In this document: one piece after another, positions 13,413-18,936 of the stretch
Layout of the letters: each line of letters opens with the position of its first letter
How positions within the stretch are numbered: the first letter of the stretch is position 1
Source of the DNA: AG25 sp035518815
GTDB lineage: Bacteria > Gemmatimonadota > Gemmatimonadetes > Gemmatimonadales > GWC2-71-9
Reading direction: 5' to 3'
NCBI GenBank assembly: GCA_035518815.1
Contig: DATIXG010000091.1
Location: 1 to 18,936, forward strand
Length of the DNA stretch: 18,936 nt
The notes under the pieces: generated by a model
Seen by the model: the letters and a program-made list of their open reading frames with translations, nothing else
Database searches by the model: none
Told to the model about the DNA's origin: nothing
Made by a program: the position numbers and the translations under genes

Positions 13413-13910
13413 ATGAGAATCAGACAGACGGCAATCGCGCTGGCGGCGCTTCTCGCGGCATGCACGCCGCTCCGCCCCCAGGTCGAGCTGGCGACCGGTG
13501 TCTCGCTCAAGGACTACAACGTGTTCGAGGTGGCCCCGGTGGTGGATGCGAGCGGCTACACGCTGTTCCCCTGGCCCATCGAGGACTCGTTGCGCCTGCG
13601 GCTCGTCGATCAGCTCGAGCACAACAAGCTCACGGTGCACACGCCCGACGCCGACTCGGCCAATCCCGCCGGCGTGCTCGTGCTCCACGGGACGCTCATG
13701 TCGTTTCGCTCGGGGAGCTACAACCTGCGGGAACCGCAGACGCGGATCGCGTCGCGCTGCGTGTTTGTGGCGTATCTGGTCGACAAGGAGACGGGCCGGC
13801 AGGTCGGCCGCATCCAATCAGGCGAAGACGAGGTCTACATGCCGTTCCAGGTGTTGATGCAGTGCGCGCGCCTGGTGGCTGATGAGGTGGCGCGACAGCA
13901 CAAGGGCTAG
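13413..13910 (+). CDS. Hypothetical lipoprotein
   Basis: A 165-residue predicted lipoprotein of unknown function. The N-terminus MRIRQTAIALAALLAAC has a basic start, a hydrophobic core and the lipobox LAAC, so Cys17 would be the lipid anchor. Residue 18 is Thr, not Asp, so outer-membrane sorting is possible by the usual rule. The mature part begins with VSLKDYNVFEVAPVVD and has alternating hydrophobic strands, reminiscent of DUF4410-like or other small envelope lipoproteins; I do not recognise it with confidence. AGGCAGGA lies a few bases upstream of the ATG. The stop overlaps the convergent barrel-protein stop within CTAG, leaving no room for a separate terminator. Confidence 0.8.
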   Translation: MRIRQTAIALAALLAACTPLRPQVELATGVSLKDYNVFEVAPVVDASGYTLFPWPIEDSLRLRLVDQLEHNKLTVHTPDADSANPAGVLVLHGTLMSFRSGSYNLREPQTRIASRCVFVAYLVDKETGRQVGRIQSGEDEVYMPFQVLMQCARLVADEVARQHKG

Positions 13911-14998
13911 TGTCGGCGCTCGAACCAGCTCTTGATGTCGGCCGCGTAGGAGAGCTGCACAGCGAGCGCGTAGCCGTCAGGCAGCGTCGCGCTCGCACTG
14001 GGATCCACGTCGTACCACACGCCCCGGTAGCTCGCCTTGAGCAATAGCTCCCGCGTGGCCCGGAACCCGACGCCGATCTCGGCGTTGTAGGCGACCGTGT
14101 TGCGGGCGATCCAGTTGCTGGCCGAGACCGGCCGGATGAACGGATAGTCGTTGCGCTCGCCGCGCACCGCTGTGAAGAAGCGCGGGGTCCAGGTCTGCTT
14201 CGCTTCGAGGTAGAACGCGATGCCGTCCGACGTCTCGGCCTTGGTCGGCACCTCGTAGCGCGACAGGGCCAGCTCGCCGCGCAGCTCGAAGTAGCCCCGG
14301 CTGAACCGCGTGTCGAATGCGAGCACTCGCTGGTCGTAGTCGGTCCACGAGCCCGCGGGGATGAAGCCCGCGTCGTCCTCACTGAGGTACGACCCCCACG
14401 TGGCCGATGCGCCCAGACGAAACTCGGGAGCGGGTGTGAATCCGAAGCCGAACGCCGGACGCGGCCGCGCGCCGGGCTCGGGCGAGTAGCCCTCGCGCAC
14501 CGCCGGCAGGCTCACGACCGCCGCCCGATAATCCAGGTGCGACGCGGTCCCGCTCACCTCGACGCCCCAGGGATAGGTAACGCTGTACATGTCCGGCATC
14601 CCGATCAGCGGGTTCAAGTTCGAGAACCGCCGTTGGGCGAACGCGCCGATCGGGGTCGCGAACTTGCCCACGTCGATCACCGCGAGCGGCGACGCGACCA
14701 CCCGCAGCACGAGCAGGTCGTAACTGAACTCGAACTCCTCGTCCTCCTCGGCGCCCGCTTCGTGCTCCACTTCGCCCATGAAGAGGAGCTGCACCTGCCC
14801 CGCCGCGGCGCCGACAAACAGCTGAGCGCGGCCTGCCGGCGCGGGGTTGCCGTCGTTGACGCTGAGCATGCGCGAACCCGAGTCGGTCGCCCACATCTCG
14901 CCATCGACGATCGTCTGCGCCACGAGCCAGTCCTGCGCGCGCGCCCGCGAGACGCCGGCGGCGAGGACGAGGAGTACGACCACGGCGACGCGCCTCAC
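13907..14998 (-). CDS. Outer-membrane beta-barrel (porin-like) protein
   Basis: A 363-residue predicted outer-membrane barrel. The signal peptide is RRVAVVVLLVLAAGVSRARAQ, with cleavage after ARA. The mature chain is rich in amphipathic aromatic strands typical of OprO/OprP-like or phosphate-selective porin-type barrels. Examples are RAQLFVGAA, VDVGKFATPIGAFAQRRFSN-type strand pairs, YFELRGELALSRYEV, FYLEAKQTW and LLLKASYRGVWYDV. The segment VGKFATPIGAF resembles the strand that opens many porin-like diheme-free barrels. The true start is GTG 14998, which overlaps the kinase stop (GTGA). The reading frame remains open upstream to 15673, but that part lies wholly inside the kinase gene and has the composition of a shadow frame. 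The C-terminal residue is His, not the usual Phe/Tyr. The substrate is unknown. Confidence 0.8.
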   Translation of the reverse strand: MRRVAVVVLLVLAAGVSRARAQDWLVAQTIVDGEMWATDSGSRMLSVNDGNPAPAGRAQLFVGAAAGQVQLLFMGEVEHEAGAEEDEEFEFSYDLLVLRVVASPLAVIDVGKFATPIGAFAQRRFSNLNPLIGMPDMYSVTYPWGVEVSGTASHLDYRAAVVSLPAVREGYSPEPGARPRPAFGFGFTPAPEFRLGASATWGSYLSEDDAGFIPAGSWTDYDQRVLAFDTRFSRGYFELRGELALSRYEVPTKAETSDGIAFYLEAKQTWTPRFFTAVRGERNDYPFIRPVSASNWIARNTVAYNAEIGVGFRATRELLLKASYRGVWYDVDPSASATLPDGYALAVQLSYAADIKSWFERRH

Positions 14999-17424
14999 GG
15001 CGCCACCAGCGACAGGCGAACCGGTCCGCTGGAGCGGCGGTCCAGCACCTCCCGCACCCGGCGGAGCAGTATCTCGGGATCGAACGGCTTCTCGAGCAGC
15101 TCGATGCCCGGCGCGAGCACGCCGCGGTGCGTGATCGCGTCCTCGGTATACCCGGACATGTAGAGCACCCGCATGGCAGGGCGCCGCGGTGCGAGCCGGC
15201 GCGCCAGCTCGTGGCCGCTGTCGCCGGGCATCACAACGTCCGTGAGCAGGAGGTGAATGGGCCCCGCGTGCCGGATGGCCAGGTCCTCGGCCTCGCTGGG
15301 CCGGCTCGCCTCCAGGACCCGGTAGCCGTGCTCCTCGAGGCAACGCCGGGCCAGCGCGCGCACCGGCTCCTCGTCCTCGACCAGCAGGATCGTCTCCGAC
15401 CCGCGCCGGCCGGTGGGCTGCGACCCGCTCTCCTCGAGCCCCTCGCCCACGCCGGTGGCGGGCGGCAGGAAGATGTCGAACTTCGTCCCCACACCGAGCT
15501 GGCTCGATACGGAGATGAACCCGCCCGACTGCTTCACGATGCCGTACACCGTGGACAGGCCGAGGCCGGTTCCCTTCCCGGGCTCCTTGGTCGTGAAGAA
15601 CGGCTCGAAGATGCGCACGCGCGTAGCTTCGTCCATGCCGGTCCCCGTGTCGGTGACGGAGAGCACGACCCAATCTCCGGGCGGCATGGGCATGGACTTG
15701 TCCGGGTGCCCCTGGTCGAACCGCGCGTTCGCGGTCTCGATGAGCAGCCGGCCCCCGTGCGGCATGGCGTCGCGCGCGTTCACGGCGAGGTTCATGATCA
15801 CCTGCTCGAGCTGGCCCGGGTCGGCCTGGACGCGCGCCAGATTGGACGCCTTCAGCGTCTCGAGGATCATGTCCTCGCCGATCACGCGACGCAGCATCTC
15901 CTCGATGCCCCCCACCACGTCGTTCAGGTCGATCACCTTGGGCTGCATCACCTGCTTGCGGCTGAAGGCGAGCAGCTGTTTGGTGAGCGTGGCGGCGCGC
16001 ACGGCGGCCTGCTTGACCTGCTCCAGGTCGTCGCGCGTCTGGCTGCCGGCCTCGACGGCCCCGCGCGCGAGGTCGGTGTAGCTCAGAATCACCGTGATGA
16101 GGTTGTTGAAATCGTGCGCCACGCCGCCGGCGAGCGTCCCGATCGCCTCGAGCTTCTGCGATTGGCGCAGCTGCTCTTCGCTTGCGCGCAGCGCGTGCTC
16201 GGCGCGCTCGCGCACGCGCATTTCCTCCGTGAGGACCACGTTGGCGCGCGACAGCTCCGCCGTCCGCTGCTCGAGCTCGGCGTGCTTGCGGGCCAGGGAC
16301 TCGATCAGCCGCTCATAGGACGCGTTGAGGGTGCGGAGCTCGGCCATGGCGTCGCTCGCGTCGAACTGGCGGGAGTACTCGCCCGTCTTCGCCACCGATT
16401 CCATGAACGCGACGAACTGATTCAGCGGCGCGAGCAGCGAGCGCGAGACCACGACGGCGCCCAGGGCCGCGAGCAGCACGGCCAGGACGCCGTACGCCAG
16501 GAAGTCGAGTCTCAGCGCCTGGTTCAGCGGCAGCAAGGCGTTCGAGAGGGGGTGGAGCAGGTACAGCGTCACGGGCGCCCCGGCGGCATCGCGGCCGAGC
16601 ATGAGCGGCGCCACCACGAAATCCGTGGCACCCAGCCGGACGGCGCCCTGGGTCGCCGCCGCGAGGAGCGCACCCCCGCGGGCCGAATCGGCGGTCACCA
16701 TCGCCAGGGTGGAGCTGATCACGCGGGCGTCCCGCGTCACCACGATTTCGCCGTCGAACGATTCGCGCAGCCGCTGCAGGAACGTAGCGTCCATGCGCTC
16801 GCCGACGATGAGCGCCCCGATTGGAACGTCCTGAAGGGTGATGGGAACGCAGCCGATCTGGAAGTACGCGTCGCCGACCTGCAGGACGCCGAAGTTCCCG
16901 ACATCGGCGGCGAGCGAGGGATCGAGCGCGCGCCGCACCACCGGCAGGGCGCTCAGGTTGTCCCCGAGCGCCGGACGGGTGCCGCGCTGTTCGCTCGCAG
17001 CCAACACCAGCCCGCGATCGTCCGTCACCACGACCAGGTCCTTGCCCAGCCCTGCGACAATGCGGTCCACTTCCCCCTGGATCGTGCCGAGCAGCGCGGC
17101 GCGCATCCCCCGGCCGTCGAGGGACTCCACGCGGTAGGTCTCGATCGCGGCCCGCAGCGTGGGGCTCTCGGTGAGGATGGACGAGGTCCAAACGAGCTGC
17201 TCGAGGCTCCGCGTCTGCAGGCCCAGGATCTGCTTCTGGGCGCGGCGCAGTTCGGTGACGAAGAAGCGCTGCGTCGTGGAGCGCGCCTCGAAATTCAGCG
17301 CGAAGAATGCCGCGCCGACCACGACAGCGATCAGCACCGTGCTGAAGACGACCAGCTTGACGCTGAGACGGGCGCGCTCGAGCGGCGCGCCGATGCGCCG
17401 CGACGCGCTACCGGCGCCGCTCAT
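14995..17424 (-). CDS. Membrane hybrid histidine kinase (CACHE-like sensor, HAMP, HisKA, HATPase, REC)
   Basis: An 809-residue sensor kinase. The first membrane helix is at about 22-44. A periplasmic sensor domain spans about 45-305 and resembles a double-CACHE domain. The second helix is at about 308-328, with a HAMP region to about 380 and a coiled coil at about 370-425. The phosphoacceptor box GGVAHDFNN carries H437. The ATPase shows the N box NLAVNARDAM (545-554), DTGTGMD (592-598) and GKGTGLGLS (616-624). A C-terminal receiver has acidic EDE 683-685, phosphoacceptor D729 (LLTDVVMPG) and K779. This H-box type is common in hybrid kinases without a DNA-binding partner. The ATG start at 17424 overlaps the cupredoxin stop as ATGA, and the stop overlaps the barrel gene, so all three are likely translated together. 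The ligand is unknown. No separate response regulator is present in the window. Confidence 0.93.
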   Translation of the reverse strand: MSGAGSASRRIGAPLERARLSVKLVVFSTVLIAVVVGAAFFALNFEARSTTQRFFVTELRRAQKQILGLQTRSLEQLVWTSSILTESPTLRAAIETYRVESLDGRGMRAALLGTIQGEVDRIVAGLGKDLVVVTDDRGLVLAASEQRGTRPALGDNLSALPVVRRALDPSLAADVGNFGVLQVGDAYFQIGCVPITLQDVPIGALIVGERMDATFLQRLRESFDGEIVVTRDARVISSTLAMVTADSARGGALLAAATQGAVRLGATDFVVAPLMLGRDAAGAPVTLYLLHPLSNALLPLNQALRLDFLAYGVLAVLLAALGAVVVSRSLLAPLNQFVAFMESVAKTGEYSRQFDASDAMAELRTLNASYERLIESLARKHAELEQRTAELSRANVVLTEEMRVRERAEHALRASEEQLRQSQKLEAIGTLAGGVAHDFNNLITVILSYTDLARGAVEAGSQTRDDLEQVKQAAVRAATLTKQLLAFSRKQVMQPKVIDLNDVVGGIEEMLRRVIGEDMILETLKASNLARVQADPGQLEQVIMNLAVNARDAMPHGGRLLIETANARFDQGHPDKSMPMPPGDWVVLSVTDTGTGMDEATRVRIFEPFFTTKEPGKGTGLGLSTVYGIVKQSGGFISVSSQLGVGTKFDIFLPPATGVGEGLEESGSQPTGRRGSETILLVEDEEPVRALARRCLEEHGYRVLEASRPSEAEDLAIRHAGPIHLLLTDVVMPGDSGHELARRLAPRRPAMRVLYMSGYTEDAITHRGVLAPGIELLEKPFDPEILLRRVREVLDRRSSGPVRLSLVAP

Positions 17425-18146
17425 GGACGCGGTTCCTCGGGCGGCGGCAGCGGGATGACCCAGTCCACGACCGTCACGCCGTCGCCGGACACCCTCACGT
17501 GTTGAGCGATCGGCTTGATCCGCTCGTGCCACGCGACCACCCGATACTCACCCGGCGGCAGGTCCTGAATCACGTAGCGTCCGTCCACCGGCACCGCAAA
17601 CAGGGGATTGTCGAGCACGAGCACGACGGCGCTCATGTCCGAATGGATGTGGCAAAACACCTGCACGATCCCCGAGCGCTCAAAGCGCACCGACTTGGAC
17701 GTCCCCTTGGGGTAGCGGCCCAGGTCGAACGTCTTGGTGGCGGAGAGTGAGAAGACGTTGTGGAACAGTGGATCGCCGTTCGGAAATTCCACCGTCGAGC
17801 CTCGCAAGACCGGCAACACGTGCGGTACGAACGTTTCGTCGCGTTGCTCGATGCGGAGCGGCTTTGCGGAGGGCGCTGCCTGGCCGTTCCAGGGCACCGA
17901 GTCGAGATAGATGACGACGTTCGCCACCTCGCCCGACGGGGGTGGGCGTGGGGGCTGGGAGCCGGGTCCATAGTCGCCATAGAGACGGATGCGGGGCTTC
18001 TTGGCGGACAGGCCCGGCGCGAGCTGCACGGTTCCCTCGATGCGCCCCTGCGCCACGCGCGCCACATGCCGCGGCCGCGCGGCGACCAGCGCCAGCGCAA
18101 CCAGCAGCACGAGCCCGAACGAGGCGCGCCCGCGTCTAGAGGCCAC
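17421..18146 (-). CDS. Secreted cupredoxin-like copper protein
   Basis: A 241-residue exported protein. The signal peptide or anchor is at about 8-24 (ASFGLVLLVALALVAARP). The centre is a cupredoxin fold with copper-ligand candidates H129 (PLFHNVFS), C165, H168 and M171 (VFCHIHSDM), the order expected for a type 1-like site. The C-terminal third (GRYVIQDLPPGEYRVVAWHER) resembles the small beta-sandwich of carboxypeptidase-regulatory-like domains seen in methylamine-utilisation-like cupredoxins. The start is GTG at 18146, with GGAG about 8 bases upstream, overlapping the DHH gene end by 11 bases. The frame is open to 18347, but that part is a shadow of the DHH gene. It overlaps the kinase start by 4 bases. 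It may be an electron carrier or copper/redox-linked input to the adjacent kinase; this is inference. Confidence 0.85.
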   Translation of the reverse strand: MASRRGRASFGLVLLVALALVAARPRHVARVAQGRIEGTVQLAPGLSAKKPRIRLYGDYGPGSQPPRPPPSGEVANVVIYLDSVPWNGQAAPSAKPLRIEQRDETFVPHVLPVLRGSTVEFPNGDPLFHNVFSLSATKTFDLGRYPKGTSKSVRFERSGIVQVFCHIHSDMSAVVLVLDNPLFAVPVDGRYVIQDLPPGEYRVVAWHERIKPIAQHVRVSGDGVTVVDWVIPLPPPEEPRP

Positions 18147-18936
18147 GGAGATAGCTCCGCGCCGCGGCGAGCACCCGCGCCTCCACGTCGGCCAGCGAGC
18201 CGTCCAGCGACGCGCCGGCCGCCTTGCGGTGGCCGCCGCCGCCGAACTGATGCGAGAGCTCGGCCGCATCCACGTTCCCGAGCGAGCGGAACGACACTTT
18301 GATGCGGCCGTTCGCGATGGGCCGGAACAGGAGCGCCAGTCGCACACCCGCGACCGAGCGCGGGAACTCGACCACGCCGTCCAGGTCGTCCGCCGTGACG
18401 CCGTGACGCGCGAGGGCGTCGGGCGGGACCGTCACCCACGCGAGCCCGACATCGGGCTCGACCACGAGCGTGCCGAGCACTTCCGCGAGCAGCCGGATCC
18501 GTCCTTCCGGCGCGCTCCCGTAGACGGTCTCATAGACCGACTCGGGATCGAGCCCGCGCTCGAGCAGCGCGCTGGCGACCCGCAGCAGGCGCGGCGTGGT
18601 GTTCGCGAACCGGAAGCCGCCGGTGTCGGTAAGGATGCCGACGTACAGTGCCCGCGCGGCGTCGGGCGAAAGGTCCCACTCGAGCGCCATCGCGAGGTCG
18701 AATACCAGCTCGGCGGTCGCCGATGCCTCCGGCGCCACGAGCCGCGGACCCGCGGGCAATGAGCCGGGACTGACGTGGTGGTCGATGCACACGGTGGGCA
18801 CGCCCGCGCTGCGCACGGTCCCGGCGAGGTGGCCGAGCCGGGCGAGATCCGAGATGTCGAGCACGACGATGACGTCGGCGTCCTCGATCGCCCTGGCGGC
18901 GTGTGCCGAGTGATCGGCGCCCGGCGGCAGGAGAAA
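18136..18936 (-). CDS. nrnA: DHH-family phosphoesterase (NrnA-like), 5' end beyond the window
   Basis: C-terminal 266 residues of a DHH/DHHA1 phosphoesterase; the gene continues past the right edge of the window. NrnA-type enzymes degrade short RNA oligonucleotides, some also cyclic dinucleotide products or 3'-phosphoadenosine 5'-phosphate. Visible are VVLDISDLARLG (24-35), with metal-binding aspartates, then CIDHH (50-54), the DTGGFRFANT segment and the DHHA1 substrate loop GGGGHRKAAG near the C-terminus. The frame reads through to the last base, so an internal GTG at 18864 is not the true start. Its 3' end overlaps the cupredoxin gene by 11 bases, so it is part of or leads that operon. Substrate preference cannot be told from sequence. 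Confidence 0.92.
   Translation of the reverse strand, partial: FLLPPGADHSAHAARAIEDADVIVVLDISDLARLGHLAGTVRSAGVPTVCIDHHVSPGSLPAGPRLVAPEASATAELVFDLAMALEWDLSPDAARALYVGILTDTGGFRFANTTPRLLRVASALLERGLDPESVYETVYGSAPEGRIRLLAEVLGTLVVEPDVGLAWVTVPPDALARHGVTADDLDGVVEFPRSVAGVRLALLFRPIANGRIKVSFRSLGNVDAAELSHQFGGGGHRKAAGASLDGSLADVEARVLAAARSYLRGL

Noticed and set aside
15001..15673. N-terminal extension of the barrel protein frame
   Set aside because: This part is fully inside the kinase coding region, is extremely Arg/Pro/Ala/Gly rich, and precedes a clean signal peptide at GTG 14998.
15127..17505. 792-residue plus-strand open frame
   Set aside because: It is antisense to the histidine kinase, with composition rich in Arg, His, Gln and Glu typical of a shadow frame in GC-rich DNA.
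18147..18347. N-terminal extension of the cupredoxin frame
   Set aside because: It lies inside the DHH phosphoesterase gene in another frame; the signal peptide begins after GTG 18146.
1..18936. CRISPR arrays, tRNA or rRNA genes, transposase genes
   Set aside because: None recognised on either strand. The only direct repeats seen are the paralog-array units and the 19-mer pair.

Overview
This is a GC-rich bacterial chromosomal window with very densely packed genes. Many genes overlap at stop/start codons, and many start at GTG, with TTG or CTG likely for a few. The gene content best fits Gemmatimonadota or a close relative. The main clues are a Ser/Thr kinase fused to a FlgO/TolB-like domain and TPRs, a futalosine-type menaquinone tail module, small secreted barrel-like proteins, and an integron-type integrase. 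This taxonomic guess is an inference from gene style; no marker gene is present.

Layout: (1) 1-4080 looks accessory. It holds an integron integrase (minus, 142-1095), a 407-bp gene-poor stretch with a strong inverted repeat, and a large membrane Ser/Thr kinase (minus, about 1503-3896). An attC-like half site lies just upstream of the kinase, and a 19-bp exact direct repeat (1168-1186 and 4060-4078) flanks the kinase segment. (2) 4072-9032, all minus, is a menaquinone module. In transcription order it runs menG/ubiE, a UbiD-type decarboxylase (mqnL-like), a UbiA-type prenyltransferase (mqnP-like) and a UbiX-type flavin prenyltransferase (mqnM-like). A YfcE-type phosphodiesterase and a DUF922-type lipoprotein follow. 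(3) 9013-10663 holds two tandem paralogous secreted proteins in a repeat-gene-repeat-gene-repeat arrangement with a period near 795 bp. The third repeat copy runs into the 5' end of an ECF sigma factor gene. (4) 10583-11507, plus, is the ECF sigma factor and a small soluble zinc-motif anti-sigma-like protein. (5) 11491-13318, minus, is an Mrp/ApbC-type Fe-S carrier ATPase followed by a SAM hydroxide adenosyltransferase (DUF62). (6) 13413-13910, plus, is a lipoprotein. (7) 13907-18936, minus, is a chain of overlapping genes: a DHH phosphoesterase (NrnA type, cut by the window end), a cupredoxin-like secreted protein, a hybrid histidine kinase and an outer-membrane barrel protein.

How they fit together: the mqn-like genes would prenylate, decarboxylate and methylate the menaquinone precursor, with UbiX supplying the prenylated flavin cofactor for UbiD. 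The sigma/anti-sigma pair is a regulatory switch with unknown targets. The cupredoxin, kinase and barrel protein look like one envelope sensing or transport unit because they overlap by only a few bases. The most unusual signals are the tandem repeat-bounded paralog array beside the sigma factor, the integron remnants around the kinase, the non-standard start codons of ubiX and the sigma gene, and the cupredoxin-kinase-porin operon.
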